Shown here in pieces: positions 17,339-25,939 of a DNA stretch of 64,000 nt. Origin of the DNA: Nitrospirillum amazonense (GTDB lineage Bacteria; Pseudomonadota; Alphaproteobacteria; Azospirillales; Azospirillaceae); the NCBI RefSeq assembly GCF_007828035.1, contig NZ_VITV01000015.1:51228-115227 (forward strand), given 5' to 3'. Each line of letters begins with the position of its first letter. Position 1 is the first letter of the stretch. A program made the translations under genes and the position numbers. The notes under the pieces are model-generated. The model was not told the DNA's origin, made no database searches, and saw only the letters and a list, made by a program, of their open reading frames with translations.

Positions 17339-18583
17339 TCAATGGGCTTTAATCAGGGGGCAGGCCCCCTTGTCCTGGGCCTGGTAGGCCTCCTCCCCCG
17401 GAATGGTGCGCAGCAGCTTGTAATAATTCCAGGGCTTCTTGCTCTCCTCGGGCTTCTTCACCTCGAACAGGTACATGTCGTGCACCATGGTGCCGTCTTC
17501 GCGCACCGTGCCCTTGGCGAACATGTCGTCCACCGGCAGTTCCCGCATCTTGGCCGCCACCGCCTTGGCGTCGGTGGTGCCCGCCGCCTTGACCGCCTTC
17601 AGGTAATGCAGGACCGAGGAATAGGTTCCGGCCTGGATCATGTTGGGCATGCGCTTGGTCTTTTGGAAATAGCGCTCCGCCCATTGCCGGCTGGCATCGT
17701 CACGATCCCAGTAGAAGGCCTCGGTCAGCACCAGGCCCTGCGCCGTCTTCAGGCCCAGGGCGTGCACGTCGCTGAGGGTGAACAGCAGGCCGGCCAGCTT
17801 CTGCCCGCCCTTGGTGATGCCGAATTCCGCCGCCTGCTTGATGGCGTTGGTGGTGTCGGTGCCGGCGTTGGCCAGGCCGATGACCTGGGCCTTGGACGCC
17901 TGCGCCTGCAACAGGAAGGACGAGAAGTCGCTGTTCTGGAAGGGCGCGTTGAGCGCCCCCACCACCGTGCCGCCCTTCGCCGTCACGAAGTCGGTGGTGT
18001 CCTTTTCCAGCTGGTGCCCGAAGGCGTAGTCGGCGGTGATGAAGAACCAGGACTTGCCCCCCGATTCCACCAGCGCCCCGCCCGTGCCGCGCGCCAGGGC
18101 ATAGGTGTCGTAGGCCCAATGGAAGCCGGTGGGCGAGCAGGCCTCATTGGTGAGCTTGGAGGTCGCCGCCCCCACCACAATGTCGATCTTGCCCTTGGCC
18201 TTGGCCAGGTCCTGCACCGCCAGGGCGACGGAAGAGGTGGTGAGCTCGCCGATCATGTCGACGGCATCGGCATCGAACCACTGGCGGGCGATGGCGACGC
18301 CGGTGTCCGGCTTGTTCTGATGGTCGGCGCTGAGCAGCACGATCTTGCGCCCCAGCACGCTGCCGCCGAAATCGTCGATGGCCATTTGCGCCGCCACGAC
18401 CGAACCGCGCCCGCCGAAATCGGCATAGGTGCCGGACTGGTCGTTCAGGATGCCGATGCGCACCGGCTTTGTCGTGTCCGCCTCGGCGGCCGCCCGCGCC
18501 GCGCCCAGCGGCATCAGGCTCAACGCCGCCCCGAGCATCGCGCCGAGGATCACGGGGCCGCGCCGTGTCAGAGTTCCGCTCAT
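17339..18583 (-). CDS. Branched-chain-amino-acid-type ABC transporter, periplasmic binding protein
   Basis: A 414-aa type I binding protein with a signal peptide (LGAMLGAALSLMPLGAARAAA) and the family opening VRIGILNDQSGTYADFGG. Its ending, with KKPWNYYKLLRTIPGEEA and CPLIKAH, is typical of alphaproteobacterial LivK-like proteins whose ligands include amino acids, amides and aromatic acids. The ligand here is unknown. It is divergent from livG-livF-livH-livM, with 195 bp of shared upstream DNA, and completes that transporter. Confidence 0.9.
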   Translation of the reverse strand: MSGTLTRRGPVILGAMLGAALSLMPLGAARAAAEADTTKPVRIGILNDQSGTYADFGGRGSVVAAQMAIDDFGGSVLGRKIVLLSADHQNKPDTGVAIARQWFDADAVDMIGELTTSSVALAVQDLAKAKGKIDIVVGAATSKLTNEACSPTGFHWAYDTYALARGTGGALVESGGKSWFFITADYAFGHQLEKDTTDFVTAKGGTVVGALNAPFQNSDFSSFLLQAQASKAQVIGLANAGTDTTNAIKQAAEFGITKGGQKLAGLLFTLSDVHALGLKTAQGLVLTEAFYWDRDDASRQWAERYFQKTKRMPNMIQAGTYSSVLHYLKAVKAAGTTDAKAVAAKMRELPVDDMFAKGTVREDGTMVHDMYLFEVKKPEESKKPWNYYKLLRTIPGEEAYQAQDKGACPLIKAH

Positions 18584-18778
18584 CCGCTTCCTCCCGATAT
18601 CGTTATGGTCGACGCCCGACCCTGCCGATCCCGGCGCCGCTGCCCACCACTATGCCGCATCCCGGACGATCCGGGAATGCAACACCTTGAAATATCTTGT
18701 TGCCCTGGGCCTAATGACCGCGGGAGACCAAAGACCCGGCGGACACTGCCGGCCAGGATGCGCGACAGGGCAGGCCCG

Positions 18779-19585
18779 ATGACCGACCCCGCAATGACGG
18801 ACCCCCCAGTGGTGGATCCGATACCGGACGTGGTCCTGGAGACACGGGGACTGACCAAGTCCTTCCAGGGTTTCACCGCCGTGCGCGACCTGGACTTCAC
18901 CGTGCGCCGGGGGACCATCCATGCCCTGATCGGCCCCAACGGCGCCGGCAAGACCACCGTGTTCAACCTGCTGACCAAGTTCCTGGCGCCGACATCCGGC
19001 CACATCCTGCATGACGGCGCGGACATCACCGGCGCCAGCCCGGCCGCCATCGCCCGGCGGGGCATAGGCCGCTCCTTCCAGATCTCCGCCACCTTCCCCC
19101 ACCTGTCGGCGCTGGAGAACGTGCGCGTGGCGCTGCAGCGGCGCACGCCCGGCCGTTTCCATTTCTGGCGGACGGAATCCACACTGGCCGCGCTGAACGA
19201 CCAGGCAGTGTCCCTGCTGGCCGAGGTCGGGCTGGAAGCGCGCGCCCAAGAACCGGCCGGCACCCTGCCCTACGGCGCCAAGAAGGCGCTGGAGATCGCC
19301 ACCACGCTGGCGCTGGACCCCGACGTGCTGCTGCTGGACGAGCCGCTGGCCGGCATGGGGCGGGAGGACGTGGACCGCACCGCCGCCCTGATCCGCCGCG
19401 CGGCGCAAAGGGAAAACGGCCAGCGGACGGTGGTGATGGTGGAACACAACCTGGGCGTGGTCGCCGACCTGTCGGATCGCATCACCGTGCTGCAGCGGGG
19501 GGAGATCCTGGCCGAGGGCAGCTACGCCGACATCGCCGCCGACCGCGCCGTGCGCGAGGCCTACATGGGGACCGGGCATGCCTGA
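18779..19585 (+). CDS. livG: Branched-chain-amino-acid-type ABC transporter ATPase LivG
   Basis: A 268-aa ATPase. Walker A is GPNGAGKT (about residue 57), the signature region is the LivG-type PYGAKKALEIA in place of LSGGQ, Walker B is LLLDEPLAGM, and the switch His is VEHNLG. ATG 18779 is taken as start; an ATG 21 bases earlier is possible. It overlaps livF by 8 bp, so the two are cotranslated. With LivF it powers the LivHM channel. Confidence 0.93.
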   Translation: MTDPAMTDPPVVDPIPDVVLETRGLTKSFQGFTAVRDLDFTVRRGTIHALIGPNGAGKTTVFNLLTKFLAPTSGHILHDGADITGASPAAIARRGIGRSFQISATFPHLSALENVRVALQRRTPGRFHFWRTESTLAALNDQAVSLLAEVGLEARAQEPAGTLPYGAKKALEIATTLALDPDVLLLDEPLAGMGREDVDRTAALIRRAAQRENGQRTVVMVEHNLGVVADLSDRITVLQRGEILAEGSYADIAADRAVREAYMGTGHA

Positions 19586-20282
19586 GGCGGTGCTGTCGGT
19601 CAACGGCCTGGACGGCCATTACGGCGACAGCCATGTGTTGCACGGCGTGAACTTCAGCATCCGGGCGGGCGAGGTCGTGACCCTGGTCGGCCGCAATGGT
19701 GCGGGCAAGACCAGCACCCTGCGCGCCATCATGGGCCTGCTGCCCCGCCGTAGCGGCTCCATCGCATTGAGAGGTCGGCAGTTGATCGGCCTGCCGCCAC
19801 ACCGCATCGCCCGCGCCGGCATCGGCTACGTCCCCGACGACCGGGGCATCTTCGCCAGCCTGTCGGTGGCGGAGAACCTAGCCCTGCCACCGCGCGCGCA
19901 GGCGGGCGCCTTGAGCGATGGTGAGATCGACGCCCTGTTCCCCCGCCTGAAGGAGCGGCGCGCCAGCCCCGGCACCAAACTGTCGGGCGGGGAGCAGCAG
20001 ATGCTGGCCATCGCCCGCGCCCTTCGCACCGGGGCCCGCCTGCTGCTGCTGGACGAACCGACGGAGGGCCTGGCCCCCGTCATTGTGCAGCAGATCGGCG
20101 CGATCCTTCGCGATCTGAAGAGCCGGGGATACACAGTGCTGCTGGTGGAGCAGAACGTGCATTTCGCGGCATCCGTGGCCGACCGCCACATCGTCATGGA
20201 AAACGGCCGGGTGGTGGACAGTCTTGACAACGCCGAGCTGGCCGCCGACCCCGGCCGGCTGGACCGCTTCCTGGGGGTGTGA
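19578..20282 (+). CDS. livF: Branched-chain-amino-acid-type ABC transporter ATPase LivF
   Basis: A 234-aa ATPase with Walker A GRNGAGKT, signature LSGGEQQMLAIARAL, Walker B LLLLDEPTEGLAP and switch region LLVEQNVH, the usual LivF set. It overlaps livG by 8 bp, and livH starts 1 bp after its stop. Confidence 0.94.
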   Translation: MPEAVLSVNGLDGHYGDSHVLHGVNFSIRAGEVVTLVGRNGAGKTSTLRAIMGLLPRRSGSIALRGRQLIGLPPHRIARAGIGYVPDDRGIFASLSVAENLALPPRAQAGALSDGEIDALFPRLKERRASPGTKLSGGEQQMLAIARALRTGARLLLLDEPTEGLAPVIVQQIGAILRDLKSRGYTVLLVEQNVHFAASVADRHIVMENGRVVDSLDNAELAADPGRLDRFLGV

Positions 20283-20283
20283 G

Positions 20284-21153
20284 ATGTCCGTTCAGGTTCT
20301 GTCGGGACAGCTGCTGCTGGGCCTCATCAACGGCGCCTTCTACGCCCTGCTGAGCCTGGGCCTGGCCGTCATCTTCGGCGTGCTGGGCATCATCAATTTC
20401 GCCCATGGCGCCTTCTACATGGTGGGCGCCTTCGCCGCCTGGGGCTTGGCGACCTACCTGGACGTCGGCTACTGGCCGGCCCTGGTGCTGGTGCCCCTGG
20501 CGATGGGGCTGCTGGGCATGGGGGTGGAGCGGCTGATGCTGAAGCGCCTGGCCGGCCTGGATCCGCTGTACGGCCTGCTGGCCACCTTCGGCCTGGCTCT
20601 GGTGCTGGAAGGCACCTTCCGGCAGGTCTACGGGTCCTCCGGTCAGCCTTATCCCGTGCCGGAGGCGCTGCAGGGGGGCGTCAACCTGGGCTTCATGTTC
20701 CTGCCGCTCTATCGCGGCTGGGTGGTCGCGGCCTCCATCGTCGTCTGCCTGGCCACCTGGCTGGCCATTGAGCGCACCGCCCTGGGCGCCCGCCTGCGCG
20801 CGGTCACGGAACGGCCGGACGTCGCCCAGGCCCTGGGCCTGAACGTACCGCTGCTGGTCACCGTCACCTTCGGCGTGGCGGTGGCGCTGGCGGCCTTCGC
20901 TGGGGTCATGGCCGCCCCCGTCTACCAGGCCAACCCCCTGATGGGCAGCAACCTGATCATCGTCGTCTTCGCCGTGGTGGTCATCGGCGGCATGGGGTCC
21001 CTGTCCGGCGCCATCCTCAGCGGCTATGGCCTGGGCCTGGCCGAGGGCATGACCAAGGTGTTCTATCCCCCTGCCGCCAACATCGTGGTGTTCGTCATCA
21101 TGGCGGTGGTGCTGATGGTCCGCCCCGCCGGGCTGTTCGGGCGGGCCAGCTGA
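20284..21153 (+). CDS. livH: Branched-chain-amino-acid-type ABC transporter permease LivH
   Basis: A 289-aa inner-membrane permease with about 8 segments. Family motifs are LINGAFYALLSLGLAVIFG and INFAHGAFYMVGAF near the N-terminus and GGMGSLSGAILSG near residue 237. ATG 20284 follows the livF stop by 1 bp; the open frame further upstream lies inside livF. Its stop shares one base with the livM start. Confidence 0.94.
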   Translation: MSVQVLSGQLLLGLINGAFYALLSLGLAVIFGVLGIINFAHGAFYMVGAFAAWGLATYLDVGYWPALVLVPLAMGLLGMGVERLMLKRLAGLDPLYGLLATFGLALVLEGTFRQVYGSSGQPYPVPEALQGGVNLGFMFLPLYRGWVVAASIVVCLATWLAIERTALGARLRAVTERPDVAQALGLNVPLLVTVTFGVAVALAAFAGVMAAPVYQANPLMGSNLIIVVFAVVVIGGMGSLSGAILSGYGLGLAEGMTKVFYPPAANIVVFVIMAVVLMVRPAGLFGRAS

Positions 21154-22079
21154 TGCGCCTCCCTCCCCTCGCCCTCCTGGCCCTGGCCGCCCTGGCCCTG
21201 CTGTTGGCCGCCCCTTGGGTGATCTACCCCGCCTTCCTGATGAAGGCGCTGTGCTTCGCCCTATTCGCCGCCGCCTTCAACCTGCTGCTGGGCTACGCCG
21301 GCCTGCTGTCCTTCGGGCATGCCGCCTTCTTCGGCGGGGCGGCCTATGTCACCGCCCATGCCGCCAAGGTGTGGGGCTGGCCGCCGGAACTGGCCATCCT
21401 CGGTGGCACGCTGGCGGCCGCCCTGCTGGGCCTGGCCATGGGTGCGCTGGCCATCCGCCGCCAGGGCATCTATTTCGCCATGACCACGCTGGCGCTGGCG
21501 CAGATGCTGTTCTTCCTGTTCCTGCAAGCCCCCTTCACCGGCGGTGAGGACGGCATCCAGGGTGTCCCCCAGGGCCGCCTGTTGGGCCTGATCGACCTTG
21601 GCCAGCCCACCAGCGCCTATTACGCCGTGCTGGCCATCGCGGCCCTGGGCCACCTGGCGCTTTACCGCATCATTCATTCGCCCTTCGGCCAGGTGCTGAA
21701 GGCGGTGCGCGACAACGAGGCCCGCGCCCGGTCGCTGGGCTATGAGGTCGACCGCTACAAGCTGACGGCCTTCGTGCTGTCGGCCACGCTGGCGGGCCTG
21801 GCCGGCGGCACCAAGGCCCTGGTCTTCCAGATCGCCACGCTGGCCGACGTACAGTGGCAGATGTCGGGCGAGGTGGTGCTGATGACCCTGCTGGGCGGCA
21901 TCGGCACCGTGGCCGGCCCCGCCGTGGGCGCCTTCCTGTCCGTGGGCCTGGAAAGCGCTCTGGCCACCAGCGGCCTGCCCGTCGCCGCCGTGATCGGCGC
22001 CGTCTTCATCGCCTGCGTGCTGGTCTTCCGCCGGGGCCTGGTGGGGGAGATCGGGGCGCGGCTGAAGATCAGGATTTGA
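21153..22079 (+). CDS. livM: Branched-chain-amino-acid-type ABC transporter permease LivM
   Basis: A 308-aa permease, partner of LivH. Motifs include AFNLLLGYAGLLSFGHAAFF at about residues 45-64 and GGIGTVAGPAVGAF at about 248. It begins within the livH stop codon (TGATG) and ends 11 bp inside the converging quinone-reductase gene. Confidence 0.94.
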   Translation: MRLPPLALLALAALALLLAAPWVIYPAFLMKALCFALFAAAFNLLLGYAGLLSFGHAAFFGGAAYVTAHAAKVWGWPPELAILGGTLAAALLGLAMGALAIRRQGIYFAMTTLALAQMLFFLFLQAPFTGGEDGIQGVPQGRLLGLIDLGQPTSAYYAVLAIAALGHLALYRIIHSPFGQVLKAVRDNEARARSLGYEVDRYKLTAFVLSATLAGLAGGTKALVFQIATLADVQWQMSGEVVLMTLLGGIGTVAGPAVGAFLSVGLESALATSGLPVAAVIGAVFIACVLVFRRGLVGEIGARLKIRI

Positions 22080-22860
22080 CCCCCTCTCGCAGATGCACCC
22101 CGAAGCCGGTTGCGCCCTCACTGAGCCCCTCCCGCAGTTCCATGCTGGGGATCCGGTAGTCCCCACCGTTCTGCTGCCGATAGGGGATGGGAGCCGTCTG
22201 CTCCAAGGTGCGCAGGCGTTCCCGCAGACGCTCGGCCTCGCGCTCGAAGCCCGCCGCGTCCAGCCGATCCGCCTGGTACAGGACGAAGGGCGGCAGGACG
22301 GCGTAGCCGGGGTAGTAGAGGATGCCATGGTGGATGGGGAACAGCAGGTCGTCGATGGGGCCGTTGATCCCGCGCGGGCCGTAGTGCGGTGCCCAGCCGC
22401 CGGCGGTGGTGATGACCATGGCGCGCCTGCCCTGGAAGACGCCCTCGCCATAGCGGTCGCCCCAGCGACGGTCGCTGTGTTCGCCCACGCCATAGGCGAA
22501 ACCGTAGGCGAACACGCGATCAACCCAGCCCTTCAGGATGGCCGGCATGGTGAACCACCAGAGGGGGAACTGCAGGATCAGCATGTCGGCCCAGCGCAGC
22601 TTTTCCTGCTCCGCCAGCACGTCGGCCGTCAACCGGCCGGCGGCATAACCATCACGCGACGCCAGCACCGGCACCAGGCGATCCTCAGGCTTAAGGTCGG
22701 GGAAGTCGGCGTGGTCGACCACGGCCTTCCACCCCATGGCGTGGAGGTCGGATACCTGGACCGTGTGGCCCTGGGCCTCGAGTTCGGCCACCGCGACGTC
22801 ACGCAACGCGCCGTTCAGGGATCGGGGATCGGGATGGGCGAAGACGATGAGGACGTTCAT
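22069..22860 (-). CDS. NAD(P)H dehydrogenase (quinone) / flavodoxin-fold oxidoreductase
   Basis: A 263-aa protein of the NQO1/KefF-type flavodoxin-fold family. It opens with NVLIVFAHPDPRSLNGAL (flavin-phosphate loop), followed by LQFPLWWFTMPAILKGWVDRV near residue 95 and TTAGG near 152, which hold the flavin. Such enzymes reduce quinones with NAD(P)H by two electrons. The C-terminal 60 residues extend past the usual fold. It is divergent from a LysR gene 96 bp away, the common arrangement for an electrophile-induced reductase. Confidence 0.88.
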   Translation of the reverse strand: MNVLIVFAHPDPRSLNGALRDVAVAELEAQGHTVQVSDLHAMGWKAVVDHADFPDLKPEDRLVPVLASRDGYAAGRLTADVLAEQEKLRWADMLILQFPLWWFTMPAILKGWVDRVFAYGFAYGVGEHSDRRWGDRYGEGVFQGRRAMVITTAGGWAPHYGPRGINGPIDDLLFPIHHGILYYPGYAVLPPFVLYQADRLDAAGFEREAERLRERLRTLEQTAPIPYRQQNGGDYRIPSMELREGLSEGATGFGVHLREGVKS

Positions 22861-22956
22861 TTGGGTCAGTGCTCCGGATTAGCGAACCGACGCCTCAGGT
22901 AGACCTGATCCCATCCATGCGCTACAGATAGGCAATGCATAAGATCTTGCCGAATT

Positions 22957-23874
22957 ATGGATAAGTCCGGCGTCACGCTAGAGCGCATGCGCACTTTCGT
23001 CCGCGTGGCGGAGCGGGGCAATTTGTCGGCCGTGGCCCGCGAACTGGGCGTGGGCCAGTCCACCGTCACCCGCCAGCTGCGCGAGCTGGAAGAGGCGGTG
23101 GGCGTGCCCCTCTTGAGCCGCACCACCCGGCGCGTCACACCGACGGAGGAAGGCGCGCGCTATCACGCCCAGTGCGCCCAGATCCTGCGACTGGTGGATC
23201 AGGCGTCGGATGAGGCGCGTGGTGGCCGGCAGGGCGCGGCCGGCACCATCCGCCTATCCTGCACGGCGGCCCTGGGCGTGCGCCATATCAGCCGCCTGCT
23301 GTTCGCCTTCCAGGATCGTCACCCGGACATCGGCATCGACCTGAACCTGACGGATGAGCGAGTAGATCTAGTGCGGGAAGGCGTGGACATCGCGCTGCGC
23401 CTCGGCCCACTGACCGACAGCACCCTGAAGCTGAAGCCCCTGGGCCGTTCACGCCGATCGCTGATGGCCTCGCCGGGCTATCTGGCGCGGCGGGGCCGGC
23501 CCACCCGGCCGCAGGACCTGGCAGGCCATGACATCGTCCGCATGTCCAACGTGTCCGGCAGCGATACCCTGGTGCTGCACGGACCCAATGGCGGCCTGAC
23601 GGAGGTGCCGGCGGGCGGACGCTTCCGCGTCGACCATGGCCTGGGCGCGCGCGAGGCGCTGGCGGCCGGCCGGGGCATCGGCCCCACCCACCACTGGCTG
23701 GTGGATGACCTGCTGGCCGATGGCCGGGTGGAGATCGTCCTGCCCGGCCATAGTCCGCCGCCGGTGCCCTTCAACATGCTGATCGTGCCGGAACGGGCGG
23801 GCATCGCCCGCGTCCGCCTGCTGATCGACTTCCTGGCGGACGCCGTGCCGGGCATCCCGGGGATGGAGCATTAG
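22957..23874 (+). CDS. LysR-family transcriptional regulator (CrgA/AaeR-like)
   Basis: A 305-aa regulator. The N-terminal helix-turn-helix (FVRVAERGNLSAVARELGVG, then QSTVTRQLRELE) is followed by an effector domain with GVDIALRLGPLTDSTLKLKPLG, typical of the LysR branch that usually controls an adjacent oxidoreductase or transporter gene. It is divergent from the quinone reductase and probably controls it. Its stop overlaps the GH20 gene on the other strand by 4 bp. Confidence 0.9.
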   Translation: MDKSGVTLERMRTFVRVAERGNLSAVARELGVGQSTVTRQLRELEEAVGVPLLSRTTRRVTPTEEGARYHAQCAQILRLVDQASDEARGGRQGAAGTIRLSCTAALGVRHISRLLFAFQDRHPDIGIDLNLTDERVDLVREGVDIALRLGPLTDSTLKLKPLGRSRRSLMASPGYLARRGRPTRPQDLAGHDIVRMSNVSGSDTLVLHGPNGGLTEVPAGGRFRVDHGLGAREALAAGRGIGPTHHWLVDDLLADGRVEIVLPGHSPPPVPFNMLIVPERAGIARVRLLIDFLADAVPGIPGMEH

Positions 23875-25892
23875 CGCGCAGCCTTCACCAGCCTGGCCAC
23901 CGCCGGCAGGATGGCGAACTCCAACTCGGCGCCAGGTTCAACCGCCTCCGCCAGCGCCTTGTCCGCCGCGGCGCGGTCGGCCAGGGGCTTGCCCGTGGCC
24001 ACGGCATCGGCGGCGGCCAGCCCCGCCGCGGCCAGGCGGGTCAGCTTGGCCGCCGGCGCGGCCAGTTCCGCCAGCAACGGCGTAGCCTGGCGGTAGGGGG
24101 CCAGCAATGTCTCCGCCGTCTGCCACCGCTCCAGCAGGCCCCGCACCTGCGTCCGGGCGATGATGTCGCCGGGCTGGGCGATGAGACGGTCCACTGCCAG
24201 CCCAAACTCCCGCGCCACGGCGCTTTCCGCCGGGATCGCGTCCACCAGGCGGTTCAGGGGCGTGGACTGCACGGCGTCCGGCCGCTGGGTGGAGCGGTTA
24301 TAGTCCTTCAGCGGCTCCACCGCCTGAGCCAGGGGCCACAGGGCGCCACCCCCCGCCGGCCCCGCCACCCGGGCCAGCATGGCCTCATTCGCCGCCCTGT
24401 GCCGCGAGCCGGCAAAGGCCAAGTCATCGGCCACACGGTCCAGACGCGCGTACATGGCCGGGACATCGGCCGTCATATCCTTGGGCGACCACAGCTTTTC
24501 CGCCACCACGGCGGCGCGGGGCCATAGGCGGATGTCCAGGTTCTCCGGTGACAGCCGCTCGCTCCAGGCGCAGGCCTCACCGCCCAGGATAAGGCCTTCC
24601 AACCCCGCCGGCAGGTTCTCCGGCATAGGATCGGCAGCGTAGTGGCGGCCGGCCGGCCAGCTCAAATCCAGATAATAGGGGGCGGACAGGATGCCGGCGT
24701 GGCCGGCCAGCGCCGCCTTCTTCAGCGATTCCGTATCCCGCCAGGACTGCACCACCACGTCCTTGGGCATGTCGCCGTCCATGATCTCATCCCAGCCGAT
24801 GGCGTGTTTGCCGTGGCGGGCGACGATGGCCTGTACCTTGGTGGTGAACAGGGCCTGCAAGGCGGCGGTGTCCGTCAGGCCATGGGCCTTCATATAGGCC
24901 TGGACGGCAGGGCTGGCCTTCCACTGTTCGCCGTTCACCTCATCCCCGCCGATGTGGAAGTAAGGATCGGGGAACAACGCGGTCATTTCGCCAACGAGAC
25001 GATCCAGGAACTGATAGGTGCTGTCGCGCGTCGGGTCCAGCGCGGGATCGAAGACGCCCCAGTGCCGCTCGATGGCGTAGGGGCCGGGCGCGCTGGCCAG
25101 TTCCGGATAACCCACCAGCCAGGCGGTGGTGTGCCCCGGCATGTCGAATTCCGGCACCACGCGGATGCCCCGGTCGGCGGCGTAGCGGATGACCTGGCGC
25201 ACCTGGTCCTGGGTGTAGAAGTCGCCGTCCGACCCCAGCTGATGCAGCTTGGGGAAGACCTTGCTTTCCACGCGGAAGCCCTGGTTGTCGGCCAGATGCC
25301 AGTGCAGCACGTTCAGCTTCACCGCCTGCATCAGGTCGATGGTGCGTTCCACCGTGGCGATGGGCATGAAGTGGCGCGACACGTCCAACAGCAGGCCGCG
25401 CCAGGGGAAGCGCGGCTGGTCATGGATGGTGACCGCCGGTACGGCCCAGCCCTGGGGCCCGTTGGCCACCAGCTGGGCGAAGGTGGCGATGCCCCGGTTG
25501 ATGCCGACGGATGTGGCGGCCGTGATGCTGGCGCCGGTTGGCGTCACCGTCAGGGTGTAGGCCTCATCCTCCTTGGGCGCCGGCACGGCGGCGCTGACGC
25601 CCGTGACGGTCAGCATCAGGGTCGCCTTCCCCCTCGCTGTCGGCGTGCCGGCCAGGAACTGCCCGGTCTTGGCGGCCAGGCGCTGGATCAGGGTGTGGGC
25701 CGCCGCGGTCAAGTGCGGATCGGCGGGCCCCGCCAACGCCACGGTGAAACCGCCATCCACCAGCAACTGCCCCGTGCCCGCGCTCATGGCCGCCGGCAGG
25801 GGCATGAGCGCCGCCGGCTGGGCGTACGCGGCGGAACCGACGCTGGCGGCCATCAGGGTCACGCCGGAGACAAGCAAGGCCTTCAATCGCAT
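23871..25892 (-). CDS. Exported beta-N-acetylhexosaminidase, GH20
   Basis: A 673-aa enzyme that removes terminal GlcNAc from chitooligosaccharides or other glycans. A signal peptide (LLVSGVTLMAASVGSAAYA) sends it to the periplasm or beyond. A GH20 N-terminal domain is followed by the catalytic barrel: FPWRGLLLDVSRHFMPI at about residue 170, LNVLHWHLADNQGFR at about 193, and HIGGDEVNGEQW near 317, whose Asp-Glu pair is the acid catalyst of the substrate-assisted mechanism. The C-terminal 150 residues are helical and less conserved. The gene follows nagE by 47 bp, so it is the third gene of the nagF-nagE operon. Confidence 0.94.
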   Translation of the reverse strand: MRLKALLVSGVTLMAASVGSAAYAQPAALMPLPAAMSAGTGQLLVDGGFTVALAGPADPHLTAAAHTLIQRLAAKTGQFLAGTPTARGKATLMLTVTGVSAAVPAPKEDEAYTLTVTPTGASITAATSVGINRGIATFAQLVANGPQGWAVPAVTIHDQPRFPWRGLLLDVSRHFMPIATVERTIDLMQAVKLNVLHWHLADNQGFRVESKVFPKLHQLGSDGDFYTQDQVRQVIRYAADRGIRVVPEFDMPGHTTAWLVGYPELASAPGPYAIERHWGVFDPALDPTRDSTYQFLDRLVGEMTALFPDPYFHIGGDEVNGEQWKASPAVQAYMKAHGLTDTAALQALFTTKVQAIVARHGKHAIGWDEIMDGDMPKDVVVQSWRDTESLKKAALAGHAGILSAPYYLDLSWPAGRHYAADPMPENLPAGLEGLILGGEACAWSERLSPENLDIRLWPRAAVVAEKLWSPKDMTADVPAMYARLDRVADDLAFAGSRHRAANEAMLARVAGPAGGGALWPLAQAVEPLKDYNRSTQRPDAVQSTPLNRLVDAIPAESAVAREFGLAVDRLIAQPGDIIARTQVRGLLERWQTAETLLAPYRQATPLLAELAAPAAKLTRLAAAGLAAADAVATGKPLADRAAADKALAEAVEPGAELEFAILPAVARLVKAAR

Positions 25893-25939
25893 GGGTAAGC
25901 GTCCCTGAGGAAAGCGGAATCGTGGATGGGGGTGGGCCG